Shown here one piece after another: positions 19,143 through 27,005 of a stretch of 64,000 nucleotides of DNA. The stretch comes from Pedobacter frigiditerrae (GTDB lineage Bacteria > Bacteroidota > Bacteroidia > Sphingobacteriales > Sphingobacteriaceae). The DNA lies in assembly GCF_032678705.1 (NCBI RefSeq), contig NZ_JAVTSS010000001.1, positions 1-64,000 of the forward strand, given 5' to 3'. The position numbers and the translations under genes were made by a program. The notes under the pieces are model-generated. The model saw nothing but the letters and a program-made list of their open reading frames with translations. It did not search any database and was not told where the DNA came from. The first letter of the stretch is position 1. Each line of letters starts with the position of its first letter.

Positions 19143-19175
19143 CAAACATATTAATTTTAATTTGATTTATGCAAA
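19143..19175 (-). promoter_or_regulatory. recA promoter, TTTG-N21-TATGTTTG
   Basis: On the minus strand TTTG (19172-19175) and TATGTTTG (19143-19150) are 21 bases apart, matching both halves of the Bacteroidota sigma-A consensus. The predicted transcript would start near 19136, giving a leader of about 55 bases. No obvious palindromic SOS operator overlaps it. Confidence 0.6.
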
Positions 19176-19181
19176 TAATAT

Positions 19182-19862
19182 TTAAACTATTTTAATAAAA
19201 TTATCAACATCGCTAATTTCTTTAGTTTTATGAAGCTTTTCAAAGTACTTACACATATAGGTAATTTCGCAAATGTTGCATTTTGGGCTTCTCGCCACGC
19301 AAACATATCTGCCATGTAGAATTAACCAATGATGAGCCATTGCAATGGTATGTTCAGGTAAATTTTTCACTAAATCTTTTTCTACAGCTAATGGTGTTTT
19401 TCCTGTGGTTAATCCAATTCTATTGGCAACTCTAAAAACGTGAGTGTCTACTGCCATAGCTGGCGCATCGTAAATTACAGATGCAATTACATTTGCAGTT
19501 TTACGACCAACCCCTGGCATTTTTTGTAATTGGTCAATGTCTGATGGTACCTGATTGTTAAATTCATTAACCAACATATTTGCCATTCCGACTAAATGTT
19601 TGGCCTTGTTATTAGGGTAACTTACACTTCTGATGTAATCGAAAACTATATCAGGTGTAACTTCTGCCAATGCATTTGCATTTGGAAAACGCTGAAAAAG
19701 ACCTGGAGTTACTTGATTGATTCTTTTATCAGTGCATTGTGCAGAAAGAATAACCGCAACCAATAATTGATAGGGATTGTTATAGTGTAATTCTGTTTCG
19801 GCATTAGGTTGTTTGGCAGCAAAGTGCTTTACAAAAAGTTGATAACGTTCTTTTTTTAGCAT
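19182..19862 (-). CDS. nth: Endonuclease III
   Basis: 226 residues from the ATG at 19860-19862; the frame stays open further upstream but MLKKERYQLFVKHF is the expected beginning. A base-excision repair DNA glycosylase/AP lyase for oxidised pyrimidines. The helix-hairpin-helix LQKMPGVGRKTANV contains the catalytic Lys, the catalytic Asp is in AVDTHVFRVANR, and the 4Fe-4S site C-x6-C-x2-C-x5-C is complete (CVARSPKCNICEITYMC). Confidence 0.96.
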   Translation of the reverse strand: MLKKERYQLFVKHFAAKQPNAETELHYNNPYQLLVAVILSAQCTDKRINQVTPGLFQRFPNANALAEVTPDIVFDYIRSVSYPNNKAKHLVGMANMLVNEFNNQVPSDIDQLQKMPGVGRKTANVIASVIYDAPAMAVDTHVFRVANRIGLTTGKTPLAVEKDLVKNLPEHTIAMAHHWLILHGRYVCVARSPKCNICEITYMCKYFEKLHKTKEISDVDNFIKIV

Positions 19863-19926
19863 AGACAAATATAAGGTAACTCTAACTGGAAATAATATAT
19901 GTCCATTAGAATTATTTGGGCGTTTT

Positions 19927-20037
19927 AACACGCTGTCCGCTGTATCTTTTTGGCTGTCCTTCGACTACCTGCCTACCGCAGGCAGGCGCTCAGGATGACA
20001 GCCAAAAAGGATGCCGCTTCCATCGTTAACGCATTAG
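19927..20037 (+). repeat. Repeat copy H: nested hairpin with CCTGCC micro-palindrome
   Basis: Outer arms CTTTTTGGCTGTC (19946-19958) and GACAGCCAAAAAG (19997-20009) are perfectly complementary. Inside is CCTTCGACTA...CGCTCAGG, and this is split by the palindrome CCTGCCTACCGCAGGCAGG at 19968-19986. The right end AAAAAGGATGCCGCTTCCATC resembles the right shell of other copies; the left shell is degraded. Confidence 0.75.
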
Positions 20038-20062
20038 CAAATCTCAAAACCGTAGTTTGCTG

Positions 20063-21019
20063 TCAATTATTAATCTCCTTGATCAAGTTATCGCATTCAG
20101 CAAATGAATTATATAAAAACTTGTTTCGATGCTTTTCACCTTGCCCGCTAAAGGAAACGGATTTTTTAATTAAGCCTTGCATCCAGTGTTTCGTTTGTTC
20201 GCAGTATAGTTGGTCGTCTGTTTTCAAATAATTGAAAGTATTGAACCTGTTATAACAAGACATACTCCCTTTATAGTCTACTAAATAAGATATACTTCCC
20301 AATACATCACAGTTATACCAATTAAAGCTGTGATCTGGATCGATGGTTTTTTTGCTGCTAATGGCATACATGTTCATGTCTGTTAAACAATACCTAACCT
20401 GTTCTATAATTTGAATGGCCAAAGTTTTATCGATATAACCTGCTTCAAATGCATATCTAATTTGTTCAATTGTGCCATGAACTGTGTCTTTTGCCCATAT
20501 TTCTGTGCAAGGAATTTCTAAATAGATTTGATTTAGTTCTTTTGAAAGCGATATGATTTGCTCGTCGAATGCGCTTGGGTCAAACTTGGTTTCAGAATTC
20601 ATGGCGCTGTCTGACCAAAAAAACAACTTGAAACAAGTGAGTTCTGGATATTTGAAAAAGTGAAATAAAGGAATGTCGTCTGTTGTAATGGTGATGTGCT
20701 TTTTAGATCCGCCCTGAATTTGTTTTAAGTTTTTTAATAGGTCTTGCAAGTACAGCAACATGTTAGGCGTTTCTTGGTCTACACTTAAATAATCAAATGT
20801 TACAGTTGGTAGCTGGTTAGGTTTGTAAAGAAAAGGAATGCCAAAATGGTCTGAAAGCTTTATGATTTGGTAAATGTTTAACAAACTATTCCCTTTTATC
20901 TTTTTATAAGCTTCGTTTACGCTAATTGAAAGTACTTCAGCAACGCTTTGTGCAAGATTTTGGTAAGGTGGAATGGCCGATTTAATTTGTTGGAAGTAAT
21001 TAATCTGAAAATTTAGCAT
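20063..21019 (-). CDS. Probable HTH transcriptional regulator
   Basis: 318 residues, cytoplasmic. Residues about 18-62 (LAQSVAEVLSISVNEAYKKIKG then LLNIYQIIKLSDHFGIPF) look like an XRE/Cro-type helix-turn-helix. The remaining 250 residues are a mixed helix/strand domain rich in aromatic residues with no recognised family. It is divergent from the beta-barrel/nitroreductase/ligase cluster that starts 206 bases away, so local control is plausible. The ATG at 21019 is the only start near the HTH. Regulator function is inferred. Confidence 0.6.
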   Translation of the reverse strand: MLNFQINYFQQIKSAIPPYQNLAQSVAEVLSISVNEAYKKIKGNSLLNIYQIIKLSDHFGIPFLYKPNQLPTVTFDYLSVDQETPNMLLYLQDLLKNLKQIQGGSKKHITITTDDIPLFHFFKYPELTCFKLFFWSDSAMNSETKFDPSAFDEQIISLSKELNQIYLEIPCTEIWAKDTVHGTIEQIRYAFEAGYIDKTLAIQIIEQVRYCLTDMNMYAISSKKTIDPDHSFNWYNCDVLGSISYLVDYKGSMSCYNRFNTFNYLKTDDQLYCEQTKHWMQGLIKKSVSFSGQGEKHRNKFLYNSFAECDNLIKEINN

Positions 21020-21170
21020 AAATAATCTCTCTTGAAGTGAAATGTAGGGAAATTAACATCTCTTTAAGTTAATATAAGCCAAGATACAATTTTTAACGAT
21101 AAGATATCCAGTTCTTTTTCATAAAATTATCTTTTAAAGTTAAGTATTTAGTGTCTGGTATTTTTTAAGG

Positions 21171-21202
21171 TTTATTCTTCAGTTTTTCGTGTTATACTTT
21201 TG
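21171..21202 (+). promoter_or_regulatory. Probable promoter of the barrel-nitroreductase-ligase cluster
   Basis: TTTA (21171-21174), 20 bases, then TACTTTTG (21195-21202): the -7 half is an exact TAnnTTTG match and the -33 half has one mismatch. The start would be about 17 bases before the ATG, with an AGGAG ribosome site at 21219-21223. Confidence 0.5.
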
Positions 21203-21225
21203 GTTAACATTTTAAATCAGGAGTT

Positions 21226-21807
21226 ATGAAAACGAAAATATTAACCATTAGCGTAATCGTATTACTGTTAATTGAAACTAATTCATTTTGCCAAATTCGA
21301 GATTTTACTGGATTCAATAATCTTTACCTAGGTTTTGAAGTAGGTAAATCTAAAACCTATGATAACTATGTGAATGTTGGAATTTGGGCCCAATACGACC
21401 ATAATTATCTTAAAATTGCTATAAGCGATGCTCGAGATAATAGAAGTGAAGAACAAAAATTGTTGAAAGGTGAAGATGACGAAAGCCATATTACCACACC
21501 AGGCTTGGCAGACTTTGGTTTAATTTACGGTAAAACTTATACGCTATTAAAACGTCACCAATTTCAATTTGGAACTGGTGTTTCGGTCGTTGCCAGAACG
21601 GTGCCAGACGAGGAATTCAATCGAACTAAACAGCCTTATTATTTACCTCGTTTTGATGAAGAAATCGCCATTGGCTTACCAGCTGAATTGAGATATAGTT
21701 TTCAGATTAAAAAAGGGGTTGGCATAAATGCATCTTGGAGAGGAAATGCAAACGGAGTTAAAAGCTATGGAAACTTTTCTTTTGGCGCTTCACTAGGTAT
21801 GTTCTAG
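21226..21807 (+). CDS. Secreted, probably outer-membrane beta-barrel protein
   Basis: 193 residues. The signal peptide covers residues 1-22 (TNSFCQ). The mature part alternates polar and aromatic residues in short strands (LYLGFEVGKSKTYDNYVNVG, FGLIYGKTYTLL, HQFQFGTGVSVVA, FSFGASLGMF) and ends in Phe, as outer-membrane barrels do. No named family. First gene of a rightward set with a Tat-exported oxidoreductase (28 bases) and an ANL ligase. A good ribosome site is present, unlike most genes here. Confidence 0.7.
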   Translation: MKTKILTISVIVLLLIETNSFCQIRDFTGFNNLYLGFEVGKSKTYDNYVNVGIWAQYDHNYLKIAISDARDNRSEEQKLLKGEDDESHITTPGLADFGLIYGKTYTLLKRHQFQFGTGVSVVARTVPDEEFNRTKQPYYLPRFDEEIAIGLPAELRYSFQIKKGVGINASWRGNANGVKSYGNFSFGASLGMF

Positions 21808-21835
21808 TGCTTCAATTAATCAAATATTCAAGTTT

Positions 21836-22942
21836 ATGAATGTAATTAGTAGAAGATATTTTTTAAAAACAGGATTTAAAATAACATCAGTCGCTGTCTT
21901 ATTAAATCCTGTTAAGGAGTTGTTTGGCGCTTCGAAACAAATATTTCCTGCTTGGGAGGAACTAGTCGATTATGCTCGTTGGTGCCCCAATGTCCATAAT
22001 CTGCAGCCGCACAAAATAAAAGTTGTATCCGATACCGAAGCACTACTCTATTACGACCCAGCTAGGTTGCTTCCAATTGGCGACCCCAATTGCATTTTTG
22101 TAACCGTAGTTATGGGTATTTTTATTGAATATCTTTCAATTGCTGCCAGTAACCATAATGCGAAAGTTGAAATAGCTCAGGTATTTGACCCGATAAACCT
22201 CAATGCGGACGGATATACAAAGTTCGCAAAGCTAAAACTGGTTCCCGCCAATAATAATGAAGTAATTGATAGGGAGTTAATTTTAAAGAGGAAGACTTCA
22301 AGGTCACACTATAACGGCTTGCCAGTTGACAAAACCGTATTAGAAAAGATTAAAATTCAAGCTAACGAGCTTAACCATAATTTCTTTTATTCTAATGATG
22401 AAAATTTAATAGATTTCATTGTAGGCCTTAATCAAGAAACGTTATTTGAGGATATAAATTCAAGTGCGAACCGAAAAGAGCTTGACCACTTATTCAGATA
22501 TAGTAAAGAAGAGGCACAGGATAAAAAGGATGGACTTTGGTCCAGATGTATGGGCTTTCCTGGAATTCTAATGAAGTCAGTTTTTCGTCAGCCAGAAAGA
22601 TGGGCAGAGGGCATTAAGAAAAAAGTACTAGCTAATTATTATAAAGCATCATTTAATGGAACTGCAACAATCGGTTGGTTTTCTGGCAATTTTTCCGATA
22701 CGGCCGATTGGCTAAATGCAGGAAAAATGCTGGGGAGAAATTGGTTGCTCATCACGAAAGAAAACACCTACATCCAACCATTTGGGTCGCTAATTACAAA
22801 TGTTTCTGCTTATAAAAAAATCAATGAAAAATTGAGCCTAGCTGATGATGATAAGAAAATTTGGATGGTATTTAGGATAGGTTGCAGCAAAGAGCCCACT
22901 AGAAGTTTTAGACTAAGTACTGAGGAAATAATTATTAAATAG
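21836..22942 (+). CDS. Tat-exported Acg-type nitroreductase-like protein
   Basis: 368 residues. The N-terminus SRRYFLKTGF followed by a hydrophobic stretch is a twin-arginine signal, implying export of a folded, cofactor-loaded protein. The body resembles the Acg family of double-domain nitroreductase relatives: ARWCPNVHNLQPHKI (FMN phosphate region), RKTSRSHYNGLPV in mid-protein, TIGWFSG and LNAGKMLGRNWLLIT near the C-terminus. FMN binding is expected from the family; the substrate is unknown. The ligase gene follows after one base. Acg proteins lack a well-defined reaction and may sequester FMN. Confidence 0.75.
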   Translation: MNVISRRYFLKTGFKITSVAVLLNPVKELFGASKQIFPAWEELVDYARWCPNVHNLQPHKIKVVSDTEALLYYDPARLLPIGDPNCIFVTVVMGIFIEYLSIAASNHNAKVEIAQVFDPINLNADGYTKFAKLKLVPANNNEVIDRELILKRKTSRSHYNGLPVDKTVLEKIKIQANELNHNFFYSNDENLIDFIVGLNQETLFEDINSSANRKELDHLFRYSKEEAQDKKDGLWSRCMGFPGILMKSVFRQPERWAEGIKKKVLANYYKASFNGTATIGWFSGNFSDTADWLNAGKMLGRNWLLITKENTYIQPFGSLITNVSAYKKINEKLSLADDDKKIWMVFRIGCSKEPTRSFRLSTEEIIIK

Positions 22943-22943
22943 A

Positions 22944-24449
22944 ATGATGAGACACGTGTTCATTTTGTGCTATGTTAAGTTGCTAAATTGTAGTAGAACT
23001 TTGCTTATGCACTCAGATTTTACGATGAAGTTGTTGTATCTGTCTGGCTTCAATAAGCTCAGGCTTTTTAATGGAAAGGCCAAAGGTTACGCAGAATTTA
23101 TCAATGCAAAAAAACGTGTTCCAGCATATGCTGATTTTTTAGATTCACAAGAATTTTCTTACCCATCATTTAACGGGCTCGTTCCAAATCTTTCTGAAAT
23201 ACCGCTCATGGATAAGGTCAATTATATTAAAAAATATAAATTGGAAGAACGATGCCTGAATGGTAAAATTCCTAATAAAAATGTAGTTATTGATGAATCT
23301 TCCGGTAGCAGTGGTACAGCAACTAATTGGGCAAGAGGGAGATATGAGCGTCAAGTTAATGCCAAAATGATTGCGTTTGGGATGCGCAGTTTATTTGGAG
23401 ATTCCCCTGTATTTATCATTAATGCTTTTGCATTAGGCGCTTGGGCCACGGGTGTTAACATAACGATGAGCTGTGTGAAGTTTGCCAAAATAAAATCGAC
23501 GGGGCCAGATAAAATTAAGATAGCGCATACCATTAACGACTTCGGGAAAAATCACCAATATATTATAATGGGTTATCCACCTTTTTTAAAATCATTAGTG
23601 GATGAGGTAAATATAGATTGGCGGGAATTAGATGTTTCCTTTATATTGGGCGGAGAGTCTATGGCAGAGGAAATGAGAGATTATTTGATAAAAAAAGGCA
23701 TCAAGAAGATTTACAGTTCACTTGGCGCATCAGACTTGGAGTTAAATTTAGCCGCAGAAAATGATTTCACAATTTCATTGAGAAGGTTATTGCGTTCAAA
23801 CGAGTTATTGCGAAAAAGGATTTTAAATTACGATGGAGCAATGCCTATGGTCTTTCAATATAACCCAGCGGATTTTTTAATTGATGTGCGAGAGAATGGA
23901 GAGCTTGTTTTTACAATTTGTAGGTCAGGGTACATTTCGCCTAAAATTAACTACAATATATATGACAAGGGGCATGTTTTGCAGTATCAAGAACTATTAG
24001 CTATTTGCAAAGAACTGAATATTGACGAAGGTCAATTGATAAAATCAAAAACCGATTTGCCTATTCTTTTTCATTATGGTAGGGCAGATATGACTGTTTC
24101 TTTTTATGGGGCTAATATCAGTCCTGTTGATATTCAAGAAGTTATTTATAGTTTGCCAAAACTGGTAGAAACTGTTCATTCTTTTCATATACAAACGCTA
24201 GAAGATGAGCAAGGTGACAAAGGTTTAGTGATAGCTCTGGAAACTAATGAGCGAAAGGGAGCTTTGGATGCTAATGTTCCGGAACTGCAGCAGGCATTCT
24301 TTAATAACCTTGCCAACATCAATCAAGATTTTAGGGAAGCTAGAAAAATGCTGTCTTCTGTTAACCAAATCCAAATTGTTTTTTATGCTTTTGCGGAAGG
24401 GCCATTTAGCGATGCCGATATTAGGATTAAAGCAAAATATGTAGACTAG
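22944..24449 (+). CDS. ANL-superfamily ligase (PaaK/LuxE-like)
   Basis: 501 residues from the first ATG; 23025 (MKLLYLSGFNKLRLF) is an equally likely start, since the first 27 residues are untypical. The phosphate loop is ESSGSSGTATNWARG (around residues 115-130), later IYSSLGASDLE, YNIYDKGHV and GRADMTVSFYGANISPVDIQEV, the last being the hinge to the small C-terminal domain. Enzymes of this class adenylate a carboxylate and pass it to CoA or a protein thiol. Next to a Tat-exported nitroreductase this pair is unusual; the acyl substrate is unknown. The gene overlaps nothing and ends 6 bases before the convergent MFS gene. Confidence 0.75.
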   Translation: MMRHVFILCYVKLLNCSRTLLMHSDFTMKLLYLSGFNKLRLFNGKAKGYAEFINAKKRVPAYADFLDSQEFSYPSFNGLVPNLSEIPLMDKVNYIKKYKLEERCLNGKIPNKNVVIDESSGSSGTATNWARGRYERQVNAKMIAFGMRSLFGDSPVFIINAFALGAWATGVNITMSCVKFAKIKSTGPDKIKIAHTINDFGKNHQYIIMGYPPFLKSLVDEVNIDWRELDVSFILGGESMAEEMRDYLIKKGIKKIYSSLGASDLELNLAAENDFTISLRRLLRSNELLRKRILNYDGAMPMVFQYNPADFLIDVRENGELVFTICRSGYISPKINYNIYDKGHVLQYQELLAICKELNIDEGQLIKSKTDLPILFHYGRADMTVSFYGANISPVDIQEVIYSLPKLVETVHSFHIQTLEDEQGDKGLVIALETNERKGALDANVPELQQAFFNNLANINQDFREARKMLSSVNQIQIVFYAFAEGPFSDADIRIKAKYVD

Positions 24450-24455
24450 CTATTA

Positions 24456-25634
24456 TTAAACGCTTAATTCCGCCTTTAATTTAACCTTAGCAGGATGATG
24501 ACTTCTAATCAGCCAAAATGCAAACATAGCGCCAATCATTGCCATTAATGCGCCAACTAGTGCTGGCCAAGTATAATCGAAACCATAAACTAAAGGTAGT
24601 CCACCGAAGAAGGCACCTAAGGCATTACCAATATTAAAACTAGCCTGACTAGCAGATGCCGCCAACATTTCTGAGCCTTTTGCAGAAGTAATCATTAACA
24701 TTTGAATAGGTGCGGCAAGGGCGAAGGAAACAGCGCCTGTTATAAATGTCATTATTAATGCAAGTACAGGATTGAATGAAGTATAGTGAACAATTATGAG
24801 TGTAATCACCATCGTTAACAATAAAGCAACTGATGCCTTGGCTGGAGAAAATTTATCAGCTAAATAACCACCAATGAAATTGCCACAAAGCATGCCCAGT
24901 CCAGCTAACATAATTATATAAGTAACGCTGTTTGCAGAAAAACCAGCAACATCTGTCATCAGTGGAGCAATGTAGCTATACCATGTAAACAGACCGCCTG
25001 TACCAATAGAAATCATAATGATGATTAACCAAGCTTCTTGTTTTTTAAAGAAACCAAGTTCTGCTTTTAGATCTCTGTTTTTATTTGCTGGCAAAGCTGG
25101 GAGCCATTGTTTAAGACTGATTAGGGTTATGATTCCAACTATGGCTACAACTGCAAATGAAAAGCGCCAAGAAAAATTATGACCGATAAAAGTACCAAGT
25201 GGAACGCCCAAAACATTCGCAATAGTTAAACCAGCAAACATCATAGAGACTGCTTGAGCTGCCTTGCCCTTTTCTGCAATACGGCTAGCCACAACAGAAC
25301 CCACGCCGAAAAAAGCACCGTGTGGTAAGCCAGATAATAATCTTGAAATAAATAATAAGCTAAAGTTTGGAGCAAATGCCGATAAAGCATTAAAAGCTGT
25401 GAACATAATCATCAGCGCAATTAATATTTTTTTAGGTGGAAATTTACCAGCTGCCATTACCAATAGAGGAGCTCCAATGACTACGCCAAGCGCATAAGCA
25501 GAAATTAAGTAACCAGCTTGAGGAATGGTTACGTTTAAATCCTTTGCAATGTCTGGTAGCAGACCCATCATTACAAATTCTGTAATACCAATGCCTAAAC
25601 CGCCTAATGTTAATGGAAGCAAACTCTTTTTCAT
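24456..25634 (-). CDS. MFS transporter (AraJ/drug efflux type)
   Basis: 392 residues from the ATG at 25632-25634; an upstream in-frame start exists but would place the operator palindrome at 25639 inside the gene. Twelve hydrophobic helices. Motif A-like GNFIGGYLADKFSPAKAS between helices 6 and 7, and the antiporter-type RLLSGLPHGAFFGVGSVVAS in helices 4-5, indicate a proton-linked exporter of the AraJ/YdhP group. Substrate unknown, commonly sugars, purines or drugs in the group. Confidence 0.88.
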   Translation of the reverse strand: MKKSLLPLTLGGLGIGITEFVMMGLLPDIAKDLNVTIPQAGYLISAYALGVVIGAPLLVMAAGKFPPKKILIALMIMFTAFNALSAFAPNFSLLFISRLLSGLPHGAFFGVGSVVASRIAEKGKAAQAVSMMFAGLTIANVLGVPLGTFIGHNFSWRFSFAVVAIVGIITLISLKQWLPALPANKNRDLKAELGFFKKQEAWLIIIMISIGTGGLFTWYSYIAPLMTDVAGFSANSVTYIIMLAGLGMLCGNFIGGYLADKFSPAKASVALLLTMVITLIIVHYTSFNPVLALIMTFITGAVSFALAAPIQMLMITSAKGSEMLAASASQASFNIGNALGAFFGGLPLVYGFDYTWPALVGALMAMIGAMFAFWLIRSHHPAKVKLKAELSV

Positions 25635-25638
25635 GTCA

Positions 25639-25661
25639 CTTAGTGTTAAAATTACACTAAG
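25639..25661. promoter_or_regulatory. Operator-like palindrome at the MFS gene start
   Basis: CTTAGTGT and ACACTAAG are perfect 8-bp arms around 7 bases, ending 5 bases before the ATG on the minus strand. The size and place fit a binding site for a dimeric repressor (MarR, TetR or HxlR type). No such regulator gene is adjacent. Confidence 0.5.
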
Positions 25662-25705
25662 CAAAGGTAGGAGATTTAAAGAAAGAGAAAGTCAGAATGT
25701 GGTAA

Positions 25706-25753
25706 TAAAAAAATCCCGCTAGCCAAGGGTTAACGGGATTTTGGTTTTGTAAT
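25706..25753 (-). terminator. Terminator after the toxin gene (copy 1 of a duplicated element)
   Basis: On the minus strand AAAATCCCG...CGGGATTTTTTT is a strong stem with a T run, 12 bases after the toxin stop codon. Its 43-base core and flank (GTAAT to AAATCCCGC) is repeated with one length change at 26352-26395. Confidence 0.8.
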
Positions 25754-25765
25754 TTTTAAGTTGAT

Positions 25766-26092
25766 TTATTCAATATCTTTTAGCCAATTATCAAGGTCTT
25801 TATCACTAATGTCAGATTGCTCAGATTTATCATAAATAGATAAAAGATAGACTTTTGTTTCAATTATTTGAATATGAGTAATTAATCTTGCACCACCGCT
25901 TTTTCCCTTTTGTTTGGAAGCGATGGCAAGTCTGATTTTGAAACAATTATTGCCAATGTTATTTCCTTGTTCAGGATTTTCTTTTAAGGAATTAATGAGG
26001 TCAGCATATTCTTTTTTTAAAGAGGGAAACTTTTTAGCTAATCTTTTTAATTGTTTAGCAAAATAAGCGGTAGCCTCAATACTATAACTCAT
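25766..26092 (-). CDS. RelE/ParE-family toxin
   Basis: 108 residues. The pattern TAYFAKQLKRLAKKFPSLKKEYADLINSLKENP, then FKIRLAIASKQKGKSGGARLITHI and VYLLSIYDKSE, is that of the RelE/ParE superfamily: an N-terminal helical hairpin and a beta sheet with basic residues. RelE members cut mRNA on the ribosome and ParE members block gyrase; which applies here cannot be read by eye. The gene overlaps the antitoxin gene by 11 bases, antitoxin first, the standard arrangement. Confidence 0.83.
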   Translation of the reverse strand: MSYSIEATAYFAKQLKRLAKKFPSLKKEYADLINSLKENPEQGNNIGNNCFKIRLAIASKQKGKSGGARLITHIQIIETKVYLLSIYDKSEQSDISDKDLDNWLKDIE

Positions 26093-26288
26093 TTAACAAT
26101 TGCTCTGCAGTTTGCAATTTAATTTTTCCTTGTTTAGCTAATGTAACTTCTTGAACAGATGCTTTTAATTCCTTAAGAAACTTAGCTTTCTTAGCGCTAA
26201 TTGGCTCAGCTTTAACAAATGATAGGCTATTTAGCAACTCCATCACAAAATCGACTTTGTTGTCTTTAATGTCCAATATTACTTTCAT
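26082..26288 (-). CDS. Antitoxin partner of the RelE/ParE toxin
   Basis: 68 residues. Small, acidic/basic-mixed protein with an N-terminal strand (MKVILDIKDNKVDFVMELLNSL) and a C-terminal helix (TAEQLLNEL) of the sort that wraps a toxin. No clear ribbon-helix-helix. The call rests mostly on position: upstream of and overlapping the toxin gene. Confidence 0.72.
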   Translation of the reverse strand: MKVILDIKDNKVDFVMELLNSLSFVKAEPISAKKAKFLKELKASVQEVTLAKQGKIKLQTAEQLLNEL

Positions 26289-26345
26289 GTTGTTTGAAAA
26301 TTATTTCTTCATATCAAAAATAAGCAAAAACAATGGATGCTCAAA

Positions 26346-26395
26346 TAATAAAAATCCCGCTAGCCAAGGGTTAACGGGATTTTTGGTTTTGTAAT
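26346..26395 (-). terminator. Terminator after the 65-residue gene (copy 2)
   Basis: The same stem-loop as at 25706, immediately after the stop codon of the gene at 26397. The two copies bracket the toxin-antitoxin pair as direct repeats about 640 bases apart. Confidence 0.78.
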
Positions 26396-26396
26396 C

Positions 26397-26594
26397 TTAC
26401 TTCTTTTTTGAGTAAGCTAAAATCTTTTCGATGGTTTCATCCGAGGGATTTTTTACTAGCTCATCTAGCTGAGGTTTAATGCTGTTGTAAAACATTTGGT
26501 CCTGCTGTTCGGCCACATCAGTAGTTTTTTCTACTTTTAGTGGGTTGGGGAAGTTTACAATGTTAGTTGGAGTAGAGGTTTTTGTCATACGCAA
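26397..26594 (-). CDS. Small hypothetical protein
   Basis: 65 residues, hydrophilic, no signal or membrane segment. The C-terminal half (MFYNSIKPQLDELVKNPSDETIEKILAYSKKK) is predicted helical. No family recognised. It stands alone ahead of the toxin-antitoxin pair and has its own terminator, which supports it being a real gene. Confidence 0.6.
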   Translation of the reverse strand: MRMTKTSTPTNIVNFPNPLKVEKTTDVAEQQDQMFYNSIKPQLDELVKNPSDETIEKILAYSKKK

Positions 26595-27005
26595 TCAAAA
26601 TATTTAGTTTTTTTAAAAATAAACGTAATAACATATATTTTATTTCATTAACTAAATAATTATTTCACTTTTTTAAGATTAATTTTCAAAAACCTTAATG
26701 AGTCCATCTAAACAACGTTTTTATGGCAAATTATTTATGCGATTTGCAAAGGTTACGCAAATAGTAGCAGCGGCCGATGTTCTTTAAACCCGACAGCAGT
26801 GGAAATACTTTTGCAAGCTGGGCCCTTCGACTTCGCTACCGATGTAAAATCGGCACAAGTCAGGGTGCCAGCAAAAAGATTGAATCGAATGGCGGGGTTG
26901 CTTTAGCCAAACGGTACTTACAATCGTTTTCAGCTCTTCGACTACGCTCAGAGTGACAGAGGAGTTAAATTACTCCCTCTCCACTTGGAGAGGGTTGGGG
27001 TGAGG
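26595..27005. other. Non-coding spacer with shell repeat C and other palindromes
   Basis: Holds an AT-rich stretch, shell repeat C (26783-26903), a TTCGACTACGCTCAG repeat at 26938-26960, and the palindrome CCCTCTCCACTTGGAGAGGG at about 26974-26993 just before the 3' end of the sigma factor gene. Confidence 0.7.
26783..26903 (-). repeat. Shell repeat copy C with TTCGACT core and CCGAT micro-palindrome
   Basis: On the minus strand: CAACCCCGCCATTCGATTCA, ATCTTTTT, a core CACCCTGACTTG...GCGAAGTCGAAGGG split by CCGATTTTACATCGG (26839-26853), then CAAAAGTATTTCCACTGCTG and TCGGGTTTAAAGAAC. The core is nearly identical to that of copy D at 31429, on the other strand. Confidence 0.85.

Noticed and set aside
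19082-19181. LexA/SOS box in the recA promoter
   Set aside because: No symmetrical element overlapping the promoter was convincing, and SOS box sequences vary between phyla.
19950-20231. Plus-strand open frame of 93 codons
   Set aside because: Its first third is nested-repeat sequence and the rest is antisense to the 3' end of the regulator gene at 20063.
26974-26993. CCCTCTCCACTTGGAGAGGG as a terminator of the sigma gene
   Set aside because: It lies after the stop codon but lacks a T run, and such CCCTCTCC..GGAGAGGG palindromes are common dispersed repeats, so a terminator call is not supported.
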